Positions 11,244-22,806 of a stretch of DNA of 64,000 nt are shown here, in pieces. Both the position numbers and the translations under genes were made by a program. The notes below the pieces were generated by a model. That model had not been told where the DNA came from. It saw only the letters and a program-made list of their open reading frames with translations, and made no database searches. Source of the DNA: Acheta domesticus (taxonomy: Eukaryota; Arthropoda; Insecta; Orthoptera; Gryllidae); contig JAHLJT010003656.1 of the NCBI GenBank assembly GCA_031308135.1, positions 74,636,698 through 74,700,697 on the forward strand, in the 5' to 3' direction. How positions within the stretch are numbered: the stretch's first letter is position 1; every line of letters begins with the position of its first letter.

Positions 11244-12680
11244 TTGACTCCGGGTGAGCCTCTGCCCGCGTCACCCCGCTCCACGTCGCCTCGCCCCACA
11301 CCACCCCGCTTAACGCTGCCCTGCTCGCCCCGCGCAATACCGCGCCCCCCCACGCCGCCCCGCGCCGCCTCGCGCCGCCTCGCGCCGCCCCGCGCTGCCC
11401 CGCGCCGTCCCGCTCAACGCCGCCCCGCTCTACGCCGTCCCGCTCCACGCCGTCCCGCTACACGCCGTCCCGCTCCACGCCGTCCCGCTACACGCCGTCC
11501 CGCTCCACGCCGTCCCGCTCCACGCCGCCCCGCTCCACGCCGCCCCACTTCACGCCGCCTCACATCACGCCGTCCCGCTCCACGCCGTCCCGCTCCACGC
11601 CGTCCCGCTCCACGCAGTCCCGCTCCACGCCGTCCCGCTCCACGCCGTCCCCGCTCCACGGCCGCCCGCTCCACGCCGTCCCGCTCCACGCCGTCCCGCT
11701 CCACGCCGTCCCGCTCCACGCCGTCCCGCTACACGCCGTCCCGCTCCACGCCGTCCCGCTACACGCCGCCCCACTCCACGCCGCCCCACTTCACGCCGCC
11801 TCACATCACGCCGTTCCCGCTCCACGCCGTCCCGCTCCACGCCGTCCCGCTACACGCCGTCCCGCTCCACGCCGTCCCGCTACACGCCGCCCCACTCCAC
11901 GCCGCCCCACTTCACGCCCGCCTCACATCACGCCGTCCCGCTCCACGCCGTCCCGCTCCACGCCGTCCCGCTCCACGCCGTCCCGCTCCACGCCGTCCCG
12001 CTCCACGCCGTCCCGCTCCACGCCGTCCCGCTCCACGCCGTCCCGCTCCACGCCGTCCCGCTCCACGCCGTCCCGCTCCACGCCGTCCCGCTCCACGCCG
12101 TCCCGCTCCACGCCGTCCCGCTCCATGCCGTCCCGCTCCACGCCGTCCCGCTCCACGCCGCCCGCTCCACGCCGTCCCGCTCCACGCCGTCCCACTCCAC
12201 GCCGTCCCGCTCCACGCCGTCCCGCTCCACGTCCGTCCGCGCTCCACGCCGTCCCGCTCCACGCCGTCCCGCTCCACGCCCGTCCCGCTCCACGCCGCCC
12301 CACTTCACGCCGCCCACATCACGCCGCCCCGCTTCACGCCGCCCCGCTTCACCCCACTCCGCTTCACCCCACTCCGCTTCACGCCGCCCAGCCTAGAGGC
12401 CGCCCGCTCACGTCGCTCCGCCTCCCCCTGCCCCGTTTCACGCCTTCCCGCTTCACGCCACTTTGCTTCACGCCGCCCCGTCTCACGCCACCCCGACTCA
12501 CATCGCCCCGCTCCACGCCACCCCGTTCCATGCCGGCCTGCGACCCGCCAACCCGCAGCACGCCGCCCCGCCTCACACTTCTCTGCCTCGCCCCGTTCCT
12601 CATCCCGCGCTTCGCTGCCCCGTCTCCGCGACGCCCCACTCCATCCCACCCCGCTTCACCGTCTCTCGGAACACCTTCCC
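11244..12680. repeat. GC-rich 15-bp minisatellite array
   Basis: The unit is CCGTCCCGCTCCACG, repeated about 90-95 times. The purest block is about 11935-12160, with variants (CCGCCCCGCTTCACG, CCTCACATCACG) and 1-bp slips at the edges. Because 15 is a multiple of three and the unit lacks stop codons in most frames, both strands stay open for hundreds of codons, including a 506-codon plus-strand frame. It encodes only pentapeptide repeats of the TPSRS or RRPAP type, so these frames are products of the repeat. A higher-order pattern is visible: the block with the CACTTCACGCCGCCTCACATCACG variant recurs at about 11547, 11780 and 11905. Confidence 0.93.
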
Positions 12681-13063
12681 TCTGAGAGCGTCGTGTCACC
12701 TCACGACCAGTTCCAACGAAACCTCAGGATTGCTCTCTGCTGTCCGGGTGACGACCCACCGTGAGCTGGTTAGCCAATGTTTCAACCTTCCGTGGTCTTC
12801 TTCAGGGATGAAAATGTCTTATCTAAGGATAAGTCACCACCAACAACATTCCGTGCTCAGTTGAGCCACAATGATGGACGAGGTCTTGGGAGTTGCTGCG
12901 CAAACGTACGAAGCCTCTTGAAAAGACCGCTCTGACAACAGTGTGGCCAACATGAAACTACTCTCATTCTGTGCGTTGCTTCTTTCAAGTATTATAAATT
13001 TAGCAAATTTCCATTTCATCCAAAATAACGAGTCTTGCTCCTTCCCTCTCAGCATCTTCCTCC
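12681..13063. other. Unassigned stretch
   Basis: Transition from the minisatellite to ordinary sequence. Contains TTTCAACCTTCCGTGGTCTTC, reminiscent of 3' sequences of some retroelements but not assignable. No gene recognised. Confidence 0.35.
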
Positions 13064-13112
13064 CTCTTTCTTTCTTTCTTCTCTCTCTCTCCCTCTCTCT
13101 CTCTCTCTCACA
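13064..13112. repeat. (TC)n microsatellite
   Basis: CT-rich simple repeat, TTTCTTTCTTC followed by (CT)n with occasional C interruptions. Confidence 0.85.
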
Positions 13113-15007
13113 CTCCTCTCTACTACTCGACGTTGCCACACCTAGGTCGGGGCAACGATGGGCAGAATTTTAGCACGACGCGTTTGTGCAGCCAAACACG
13201 AGCCGTCCTTTCGGCATGGGTGAAAGCTTGAATGAAGATCATGAGTGGATGTCCGAAACGTTAGAAAATCAGTCTCTGACAATACGACGTCGCCCATTCA
13301 GCCAAAATCTTCAGTCAGCGAACGCATACAGCATAACTGCCACGCTTAGCGTGCCGCTAACATGTGAAGAACGGGAATATTCTAAAGTTGGTACTTTTGA
13401 CCAATGATTTGATGAAGTCCAGAGCGCGTGAAACATATCCCTTTAACGTATTTGAGTAAACTCCTCGTGTGCGTGCGTGGAGAAAATACGGTTCCGTGCC
13501 TCAGGGTTAGACCCCTTCCCGTGCACCAATCGAGACATACGAGGTGTCATTCGACGCGTTTAGATATCCTGAAGGGGAACTGATAATTTGTTTTCAGATT
13601 TGGCCATAAGATTCCAAGAAATTGCCCGAAAGTGTTTTTTTGTGTTTTGGCGCTGCGATCTTTGTATGACGGGAATTAAACCAACGCCATCTAAAAAGGT
13701 ATATGCAGGTGGCGTTGATTGAACCCCATTATTTCGTGGTTATTTTCAATCCACTACACCATAATTTTCTTCCATAGGGTTGGCAACCCAGATTTTTGAC
13801 AAACTAGCAAAAAACTAAATGAATATCGCCCGGCAGAATTTGTAGTAAATTCTGAAGTATTTTAGTTGTAGTGAAATGTGAAGTGTTTCATATGTATTTT
13901 GTATAACGAATTTGCAACTTGCCTTGGAATATTTAATTTGAAGAACGTGAAGTAAATGCGAAGGAAAAAGAACTGTAAATACTAAACAATACATTTCTTA
14001 AGCGTGCAAAAATCGATTTTCAATTTAATGTGGACTTACAACTTATACACATAAAGATACTAAATAGCAACCTTTTAATGCTTATATATGTATTGTCTTC
14101 AGAACAAAAATCAGAGTTTGTGGAGTTTTAAAATCTTAAAATAGGGGACAAAATATGGAAGTAATAACCAACTCAGGGGAATCAAATGTAGTTGTAGAAG
14201 ATTTTGCGTCAGAATTTTTCGAACTAATGGAGAATGATACTTTAGCTTATCAGATGAAGATAATGATACTTAAGGTTTTATATTAGTATTAGAGAATAGC
14301 GCAGAACAACAGCTTATTTATGTTTTATGCTTATTTATGCTCATTTATGTTCATATTAGAAAACAAAATGAAAAAATATAGCTGTGCTGTCGCATCATTC
14401 ATATACCTATAAGCATTTTCTTACATCGGTTGTAATTTTGAAATTGCAATATTACCAGTTCATATCCCGGTTGGAGTAATATACATGGCCATTGAGTGTT
14501 GGGAATTTTTGAACGGGAGTATAATATTAACAGCTACTACCATTCTATGGTAAGTCTAATGCCAGATACTCTAAGAACACATCTGAACAAACAAGTGTGA
14601 AAGAAATTTTCTACACATGAATATACATTTTAAAACAGTTTACAACATCAGCGACGCCACATTCAACTAGTACGAAAATACTCTCCTTCCATATGTTGTT
14701 GGTATTCAAGTATTGTCCATTTAACAAATGCATTTCATTCACCATTATCTCCCGCAATTTGTCCCTTTATACCTTTCTCCTTCTCTCTTTCTCTGCAACG
14801 TCACAGATCGACTCAATACCCGTGCACTGGACGGTTGCGCAGCGAATCACCACTAGTTGCTCTGCCGTACAGCAGCCCCTCCAGACATTGACCAATCGCC
14901 GATCGGTTACCAAATGTCGTTCGGTTAGCCGAAGGTCAGATCGCGAACAACTACTTAGCCTTTACTGATAAGCGAATATCTCTCAATTTGCGCGAAGCAG
15001 GGCAACG
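13113..15007. other. AT-rich stretch, mostly unassigned
   Basis: No credible gene. The only candidate feature is the decayed tRNA-like head listed separately at 13715-13765. Open frames are short (91 codons or fewer) and show no domain. Confidence 0.45.
13715..13765 (-). repeat. Possible decayed tRNA-derived SINE head
   Basis: On the minus strand, TGGTGTAGTGG (13751-13761) resembles an A box and GGGGTTCAATC (13717-13727) a B box of an RNA polymerase III promoter. The spacing of about 24 bp is shorter than in a tRNA, and no cloverleaf forms by eye. An old SINE remnant is the likeliest reading, with low certainty. Confidence 0.3.
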
Positions 15008-15512
15008 TGTCTGATGGAGGCAGGATTTTCGACACTAGCTTCATAGCTAGGTCGAAATCAGCCTCTGTCTGGAGGAGAATTTTATGACCGGTAGCTCTGA
15101 TAGGTATTTTTCCGTGGTTTCTCCGGTCAACACTAGGTTAATGCCGAACAGTACCATAACAAACGGGCCACGGACCACGCGCGATCATTCTTTCTCCTTC
15201 CTTGTCCTATATTCATCCCTTACATTTTCACTACTTGCACTACACTACCACACATGTCGGGAGACCAGTCGGGTGGCTTAGAGTTTGTCCCGACAAGGGG
15301 GATGACTCATGGTGAGGGATACTTGGTTGTGGAAATCTCCCCAAGCCGACATATCGGCGTCGGATCTCATCATCCAGCTGAGAAGAACATCACTCCCTCC
15401 CACGATAAAATAAACATGCTCTACACTTAGGTTATTAATGAACTTTGCAGTTGACGCACTCAGAACACAAAATAACTGAATGAAATAATCTATCAATCAA
15501 TCGACATGATAC
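15008..15512 (+). mobile_element. Long tRNA-SINE, copy 1 (plus strand, head truncated)
   Basis: Matches the family consensus from the ATTTTCGACACTA segment through GGAGGAGAATT, CGGGCCACGGACC, GGTGAGGGATACTTGG-like and ATCATCCAGC blocks to a 3' tail with ATCAATCAATC near 15495-15507. The tRNA-like head with A and B boxes is missing or badly decayed. The body carries indels, so the copy is old. Confidence 0.75.
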
Positions 15513-15689
15513 TGGTAGGTTTCGCAGCCAATCTCTGCTCATCATCCTGGCGGACTGCAGCCCCTGGAGGCATTGACCAATCGATTTCGTCGTCCAGGAA
15601 GCCCACAAAATATGCCTCGAACACTTACGTATGGCTACTCGGCTACGACTTGCCCTCATTCTGGGCGAAGCAGGACGACGCGTATCCTC

Positions 15690-15960
15690 CGGTTTGACGA
15701 ACAAGCCCACAGCGCCTTGGTCGCCCCCGAGACGCGTCAGAGGCGCGGAATTAACGTCGGCGGCGTCGGAGGCAACGACACGAGGCGCGGACTCGCTCTC
15801 GGCGCCGCCACCCGCCGCCCGCTGCGGTGTTTACCAAATTTAATTTATCGCAGGCGAGGATGTACAGGCGGCGGCGACGGAGGATGACGGCTCAGGCGGG
15901 GGCGGCGGGGGGCGGGGGCGGGGGCGGCGGGGGGGCGGGGGGCGGCGACAGTAGGGTCCA
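15690..15960. other. CpG-dense patch with G-rich run
   Basis: GC-rich, CpG-dense DNA ending in a long (GGGGGC)-type run at about 15895-15948 that could form G-quadruplexes. No exon assigned. Confidence 0.4.
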
Positions 15961-17861
15961 TACTGATCCCCAACGGCCAAAATATGCGTAAAGCAGAAGG
16001 TAGTCAATTGGAAAGTAACTAGCTGAAGGCATGCAATGTCCATCCAACAGAAGGAAGAGCTGTGGCAAAGTTACGGAAGAAAAGTACTTCATATCCACTA
16101 CAAGGAAATTCGAAAATCCCAATAACATTGTTTCATTTAATTATGTAATGAGTAATTATTATCGAAAACTGATGAAATGAGGAACGTTTACAAATTATGT
16201 AATAATACAATCACTATTAATTGTGAACAAGAGGTAAACGTGTTTCTAAAAATGTAATTAAAATATTTTACTCTGTTTACCAAGCTCTACACGTGTAATG
16301 TGTAGTGGATAATTGCAGGATATACTGCTATCCGCCTTAACTTAAAACGTAATGTGTCACATAATTGTAATCACTGAACATGTTTTGTAAACGCACATAT
16401 CAGACGAGTGCATGACATTGCGTTCATATACATTCATTAATCAAAAGATTTTAAAACGTTCATTAATCTTTGAAGTAAAAAAATAGTTACGAAATGTATG
16501 CTTTCTTTAGATACATCGGAGCTCGCAAAAGAAAACGACCAAGAAAGCGAACTCGATAGAGTGTTCGTAGGTTTTATCAACAATGTAAGGAACTAATGGC
16601 GAAATATTAGCTTTCATTCTAGTAACGTTATGATATTATTAAAATTTCCTATTGCTTTAAAAGCAAAAGCCAAGTACAGCAAGTGATAACAGCTATGACT
16701 CAATGTCTTTTGATTTAATCACTAAGAAGTTTAGGTATCTGCAGCGATGTATTCGAATGTTAACTGCTGTTGTAGCGACACTCACGTCGTGGTCTTCCTC
16801 AGGTCAAAAAACGCGCCCAGATGGTCGGTGCACTGATTAATATGCTCTGTTCTGTTGGTAAATCAGTTCAGCAGGTCGCTCAGAACCTAGTGGGAAGACT
16901 GATAAATACGGGTATTTGTTTCACTGTAATTTAGACGGATAGTTAATACGAAATCAGCGTTAATACGAACAGCTAGTGCCAGCACGAGTTTGGCGTTGTG
17001 TACAATTCTCCTACAGCATGCCTGATATTTCATACAACATTCTTTATTGTGATTCCAGTACCTAAAACTTGTGATCACACCTGGAACAAATAAATGAGTT
17101 TGATGAATAGGTGATTACGAATATAATGAATATGCCACGATAGTGAAATGAGGAACAAGAAAAACAAGAGAACTCTAAGAAAATCTCTCGCAAACCCGCT
17201 TTAAACGCCACAAATTCCAGATGGATTCCATCCCCAACCCTAGCAGGGATTGACCGCCAATCTCAGTGGGGGACTCACAGCGGCAGTCCTGACCGGTCGC
17301 TCCTAATACGTACAATAGGTAGAAACGTACTACGCACTACGTACTACGTACACTAGAAACGTAAGTTTCTTTCGATTACAGAGAGACAGGACTGGAGACC
17401 CTACTTGTCCTACACAGTTTGCCCACCACGGAAATGACTGCCTTATACCGCACAGTTAACACTAACGTTAGTCGTGCAGTGAGAACTTTCTTTAAAATAG
17501 TGTGTTAGTATTTTAAATGTTCCTGTTCTTGATCTGTTTCTACGAAAAATAAACTTGTCTCGTCCTCTCTTTATAAATATGGAGTGCAGTAACAAGTAAG
17601 TAACAAGTATGGAGTGCAGTAACATTTTGTTTGCTTTTGGAATCAGCGAAATGTATCTTGCTCGTTTCCATGAGTCAGCCTCTTGAAGAGAGCCCAATAG
17701 TCACCGATTGATTGGCGAAATGTCCGCTTAGTTAGTTTTCATCGCCTACCACAAGGCTAGAGCCAATCGCGCCCATGCTCCTCCCCTCCACTCTCGACGC
17801 GTTGGCTCAACCAATACATAAGAGCTGGGACAGGGCACAGGAAGTGCGCCGCTCACTTGAT
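15961..17861. other. AT-rich stretch, no gene recognised
   Basis: No gene, RNA or clear mobile element. A short tandem of ACTACGT units occurs at about 17328-17352, and TGGAGTGCAGTAAC is duplicated near 17580-17625. Open frames are all short. Confidence 0.5.
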
Positions 17862-18375
17862 TGACTCATTGAAGTACCAGACACGTCCCCTGCTATGGCC
17901 ATTAGTCCTGATAGTTTAGTAAATGTTTTATCTCGGGAGGTGACCGTGTGCCTTTCCACGTTGGATGGTGAGATGCGGCGCGGGACTCAGTTGGCAAATT
18001 GCGTATTTCCCCAGCCAGGTATTTCCTCCACCAGAACACCGTTCCAGACAAAACAAGCTCAAACCTTCCGACAAACGATGCTGTGCAGTGCAAGTCAGTG
18101 TGTGTGGAAGGGAACAAGATTGAGCGCGGATTGAAGGAAGAAGAAATTGCGGCGATTCATGGGGCGTTCCTTAGGGTACTGCTCCAGCATTCGACTGTAA
18201 TTGATCGGAGAAACCACGGAAAACTACCGATCAGGACAGACGACCGCTAGGATTCTCCTCCATCCAACGGGTGAATTCGAACTCGCTATGCAGTGGCGAG
18301 ATCGAAAATATATTCCTGTCGAGACTCGAACTCTGGGACTTCCCAGTCTTCCGGCAGAGGCAGCGGTAATAGTGG
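17862..18375 (-). mobile_element. Long tRNA-SINE, copy 2 (minus strand)
   Basis: Nearly full length. The left end TTGATTGACTCATTG is the AATC-type 3' tail. The body includes CATTAGTCC, CTCGGGAGGTGACCGTG, CCAGGTATTTCC, ATTGATCGGAGAAACCACGG and GAATTCTCC-type blocks. The right end carries GAGACTCGAACTCTGG, the complement of a B box, within the decayed tRNA-like head. Confidence 0.85.
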
Positions 18376-18719
18376 TATTTAATTTGATTTATTTAGTCAA
18401 AAAACAGTAAAAACTGTATGTGACGTATGGGGGAGAAGATTGTCTTCACACGTTTTCTTGAATCCCTCCCCAACATTTTCAACTATAAATGCGATGGTTG
18501 AAAGATGAATACAAAGTTAAAAAAAATAATGAAATGTAAAAATGCGCGATATTAGCAACGGTTTGAAAAAAACATACATTTTGGTTCCCGAAAACATATT
18601 TGCAACGGTACACTGAACAGCAGATTTTGATTTTTATGCACTGTTAACAAAACAGTAACTCACCCTCATGCTCTCTCCTACCACTACAAGCAAAATGAGT
18701 GTCAACAAAATGTGCGCGT
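18376..18719. other. AT-rich stretch
   Basis: No gene or repeat recognised between the SINE and the TCAGTGA cluster. Confidence 0.5.
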
Positions 18720-19096
18720 ACTCTCTCAGTCTGAATCAGTGAAAAACTACTGATTGACAGTGACTATTCACTGATGGTGTCAGTTATAAACTCTGCCACT
18801 GACAATCGGTGAATTGAGCTGAACAAATCAGTAAATATGGGTCCACTTTTTGAATCAGTGAAACTTCACGGTTTGAATCAGTGAAAAGTGTGACACTAAT
18901 TGAACGTGACGACTGAATGACCAGTGAGCGATGGTTGGCGCGGCACTTTTACCACTGCGATCAGTGAATCGTGGCGGGTCATTACGAAAAGGTTCGCATA
19001 TTCGCTGATTGTCAGCGAAAATACCCATTTCGACTGAAGATATCAGTGACTTTGGCTCTCACTGATTAAATCAGTGACAATTTCACTGATTCAGAT
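18720..19096. repeat. Cluster of TCAGTGA / TCACTGA motifs
   Basis: At least ten copies of TCAGTGA or its complement TCACTGA lie in about 370 bp, often as GAATCAGTGAAA, in both orientations and at irregular spacing. Examples are near 18736, 18766, 18856, 18880, 18960, 19044, 19060, 19071 and 19084. The cluster runs into the assembly gap, so its true length is unknown. It may be a diverged short-unit repeat or a binding-site cluster. Confidence 0.6.
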
Positions 19097-20096
19097 NNNN
19101 NNNNNNNNNNNNNNNNNNNNNNNNNNNNNNNNNNNNNNNNNNNNNNNNNNNNNNNNNNNNNNNNNNNNNNNNNNNNNNNNNNNNNNNNNNNNNNNNNNNN
19201 NNNNNNNNNNNNNNNNNNNNNNNNNNNNNNNNNNNNNNNNNNNNNNNNNNNNNNNNNNNNNNNNNNNNNNNNNNNNNNNNNNNNNNNNNNNNNNNNNNNN
19301 NNNNNNNNNNNNNNNNNNNNNNNNNNNNNNNNNNNNNNNNNNNNNNNNNNNNNNNNNNNNNNNNNNNNNNNNNNNNNNNNNNNNNNNNNNNNNNNNNNNN
19401 NNNNNNNNNNNNNNNNNNNNNNNNNNNNNNNNNNNNNNNNNNNNNNNNNNNNNNNNNNNNNNNNNNNNNNNNNNNNNNNNNNNNNNNNNNNNNNNNNNNN
19501 NNNNNNNNNNNNNNNNNNNNNNNNNNNNNNNNNNNNNNNNNNNNNNNNNNNNNNNNNNNNNNNNNNNNNNNNNNNNNNNNNNNNNNNNNNNNNNNNNNNN
19601 NNNNNNNNNNNNNNNNNNNNNNNNNNNNNNNNNNNNNNNNNNNNNNNNNNNNNNNNNNNNNNNNNNNNNNNNNNNNNNNNNNNNNNNNNNNNNNNNNNNN
19701 NNNNNNNNNNNNNNNNNNNNNNNNNNNNNNNNNNNNNNNNNNNNNNNNNNNNNNNNNNNNNNNNNNNNNNNNNNNNNNNNNNNNNNNNNNNNNNNNNNNN
19801 NNNNNNNNNNNNNNNNNNNNNNNNNNNNNNNNNNNNNNNNNNNNNNNNNNNNNNNNNNNNNNNNNNNNNNNNNNNNNNNNNNNNNNNNNNNNNNNNNNNN
19901 NNNNNNNNNNNNNNNNNNNNNNNNNNNNNNNNNNNNNNNNNNNNNNNNNNNNNNNNNNNNNNNNNNNNNNNNNNNNNNNNNNNNNNNNNNNNNNNNNNNN
20001 NNNNNNNNNNNNNNNNNNNNNNNNNNNNNNNNNNNNNNNNNNNNNNNNNNNNNNNNNNNNNNNNNNNNNNNNNNNNNNNNNNNNNNNNNNNNNNNN
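19097..20096. other. Assembly gap (1000 N)
   Basis: Exactly 1000 undetermined bases, a scaffold gap of set size. Frames reported across it are meaningless. Confidence 0.99.
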
Positions 20097-20870
20097 TGCA
20101 CCTGATGCGTCCGAAGCGGGGCCGGGCGAGATTGCGCGGCCACGAGAGGCAACGAGCAAGCCAAGCAAGGGTCGCGGCCGTTTGCGGGCGAGAATGGCGC
20201 GCGAGAGAGGGGGGGAAAAAGAGGGGGAACAAGCTCTAGGTGACGGGTGAGAAGGGACGGGACGGGGTGCGGGCGGGCGGAACGGAACGGGGCAGACCGC
20301 GGCAGGATGGGACGAGGCGGGGTGGACGGGACGGCGGCGAGGCAGGGCAGGTTGGAACGGGACGGGACGGGCAGGGCGGACAAGGCGGGAACTGAATGGA
20401 TTGAGCAGGGCATGGGGGGGCGGGGAAAGATGGAACATGGCGGGCGGGACAGGGCGAGACGGAACAGGGCGGGAGGAACAGGGTGTGTAGGAATAGGGCA
20501 GGACGGAAAGGGCCGCGATGAAACAAGGTGGGGCAGTATGGGATTTAACAGGGAGGGACGGGACAGGGCGGGGCGGGACGGACAGGGTGGCAGGGATGGG
20601 TAGAGCAGGACGTCGGAAGGAGACAGAATAGGGCGAGACGAAGCAGGGCGGGATGGAAACAGGTCGGGATGGGACGGGACGGGGCGGGAACGGGGCGGGA
20701 CGGGACGGGGCGGGACGGGTCGAGCTGGATGCAATAGGAAGGAGACAGAAAAGGGTGAGACGGGGCAGGGCGGGATGGAACACGGCTAGACTGAGCTGGA
20801 CGGAACAAAGGTGAACGGAATGGGCTGTATGAGGGGGAGGGACACGACGGGACAGAACTGGGTGGCCGAG
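20097..20870. repeat. G-rich GGGAC / GGGCG degenerate short-unit repeat
   Basis: From about 20235 the plus strand is a degenerate tandem of GGGACGG, GGGCGG and GGACAGG units about 5 bp long, with almost no pyrimidine except in C-G steps. It has high potential for G-quadruplex formation. The complementary strand gives proline, serine and arginine-rich frames that I reject as genes. The first 130 bp after the gap are CpG-rich and less regular. Confidence 0.8.
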
Positions 20871-21929
20871 CATCTCGAGCGCGCCGCAAGAGATGCCCCT
20901 AGAGGTTTCGACATTCGAAGCACAGCGGCTCGGGAAGGGGGAGATAGGGAGAGCGGAGGAAGGCGACAGAGCGAACGACTGAGAAACGCCTCAGAAGAGA
21001 GGAAGACAATTTGACAGTCTCAGACAGAAGATGGAGGGGAAGGAGGGGGTAGGACTGGGGCGGGACCGTCCCGGCAGCGGGGGGGGAGGGGGAGCATTCT
21101 GCTTCGAGTGTCGAGTGGTCCTGGCTCCATTCACGAGACTGCTAAAGCGGCAGAATAATATTACAGTCAACTCAGCTGAAGAGGCGTCATTTTCGGAGTG
21201 ATTCACACGTGTATTCTTGATTCGAGTGTCGCGCGCAAAGGAAGAGATCCTTGATTACTCAGGATATGTGGCGGTTAACGGAGTTTCTAGTTCACCTAAA
21301 GGACAACAGGGGGTCTGTCGTATTTTTTTCATCTTCGAAGAGGGGGAATGAATTTGGATCGAGGTGTTTAAAGCGGTGAAACCATGAAGCATTAAATATC
21401 AAGAAACCACTAAAATGTTATAACGATGTTAAGTACGAAACATGATTGAAGAGTTCGTAAGTCGAGACTTCTGACAAACGCCTATGCATTTTAATAATAA
21501 TAAATCTCGTGATCTAGTATCTCAAATAATGGAAAGAACAACTAAAGAAATGATACTTAAATTACCATTATGGGAAACCAATCGTAAATGTTGTGATTGC
21601 GAATATTTCACGTACCTAATAAAGTTTCAATTTGATTGCTACTTTACTTCTTATTTTTCAGCCTGAATTATTTTACTCATTCAGGGTAGTAGATTTCGAT
21701 ATCAAGAAGATCTCCAGAGAAGACAATAAGAAATATCTCGTGGAAAATCCAAAATCCCTTTGTATTGATAAACTTATTTTTCGGATTGCAAGTTTTCAAA
21801 ATCAAATAAAAAATATATCTACCAGTAGTTCGCAAATATTACACGAGAATAGCGTCCTTATAAATTGCGAACCCCACCTCTTTGAGTAGTAGTACTAGAT
21901 CCGGTCTCTGGTAGTGAAAAATCCGTGTC
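20871..21929. other. Mixed stretch, no gene recognised
   Basis: GC-rich up to about 21110, then AT-rich. No domain-bearing frame, RNA gene or repeat could be identified. Confidence 0.45.
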
Positions 21930-22765
21930 CCACAAACCGTTTTGTATTGCGCATTGCGAGCAGCCCAGCTGTTTGCCGCATTCACCCAGTGTGATATTAA
22001 AAGGGCAGCGCTTTGGCGGCGAGCAAGAAACAGCCCCGCACGGGACGAGGCAGCCATGCGCGTCGGCCACAGTACACCGGCGTCATCTAGACTCACATCA
22101 CGTACCGCCCCCGCCCCGCCCCCGCGCCACTGCACGGCAGCGTAAAAGCGTACTTAGCAGCGTCCGCCAACCTCCGCCACCCCGCCATCCCAACGCCCCC
22201 CCTCGCTTGCCTTCCACGCCAACACCTCTCCTACTCTCCCTTCCTGCCCCCGCTCCACATCGGCTCACATCCCTTGCCTACCAGCCATTGCTTCCTTGCA
22301 TCTCCTTCGGCCATGCTCGCACGCCTCGTTCCGTCGCCCATCGTCCCTCGGTCTCGCCCCTGTCGCCACCCCGTCCTCGCCCCCCGCTCGTCCGTCCTCG
22401 CTCCCCCGCCACTCTGCCGTCCCCTCCCCGCCCTCCCCGCCCTCCCCGCCGCTCCCCGCCGTCGCTCCGACCTCGTCTCGTCTTCACCTCCCCGTCCTCG
22501 CCTCCCCTCCCGCCTCCCCGTCGCCTCTCGCTTCCTCGTCTCGCCCTCCACCTCGTCCTCCCTCCGTCGTCACTCTCCCGTCACCTCCGTCCGCCTCCTC
22601 CGTCCTCGACTCCCCGCCCTCCTCCCCGCGCCCGTCCTCGCGTCCCCGTTCTCGCCGCCCGCCGCCTCTCCCCGTTGCCTCCTCGTCACTTCCTTGCCCG
22701 CTCCGTCGCCTCGACCATGGTACTCTTCCCTCTCCCATCTTCTCGCTACCATGTTTCCTCCCTCC
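21930..22765. repeat. CpG- and C-rich low-complexity block
   Basis: From about 22090 the plus strand is a degenerate run of CCTCC, CCCCG and CGTCC units rich in CpG. Long open frames of 332 and 401 codons cross it, encoding Pro/Ser/Arg/Leu low-complexity sequence in several frames at once, so none is credible as a protein. A CpG-island role for the left edge cannot be excluded. Confidence 0.6.
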
Positions 22766-22806
22766 CCCCTCTCTCTCTCTCTCTCTCTGAACACACACAC
22801 ACACGT
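22766..22806. repeat. (TC)n and (AC)n microsatellites
   Basis: A (CT)n tract is followed directly by an (AC)n tract. The same pairing recurs at 62335-62382. Confidence 0.9.

Noticed and set aside
11244..12764. 506-codon open frame
   Set aside because: It is produced by a 15-bp minisatellite without stop codons; the peptide is a pentapeptide repeat and other frames on both strands are open too.
12740..12800. Possible Penelope-like or CR1 tail (TTTCAACCTTCCGTGGTCTTCTTCAGG)
   Set aside because: Similar short strings also occur near 7730, 13256 and 16790, but none extends to coding sequence, so no element can be supported.
14865..15680. Possible duplication flanking SINE copy 1
   Set aside because: AGCCCCT..AG.CATTGACCAATCG recurs near 14873 and 15552, and GCGAAGCAGG near 14992 and 15667, but the intervening sequence does not align well by eye, so a duplicated flank or shared older repeat cannot be separated from chance.
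19066..20873. Long frames spanning the first gap
   Set aside because: Most of each frame is undetermined bases, and the remainder is GGGAC repeat translated on the C-rich strand.
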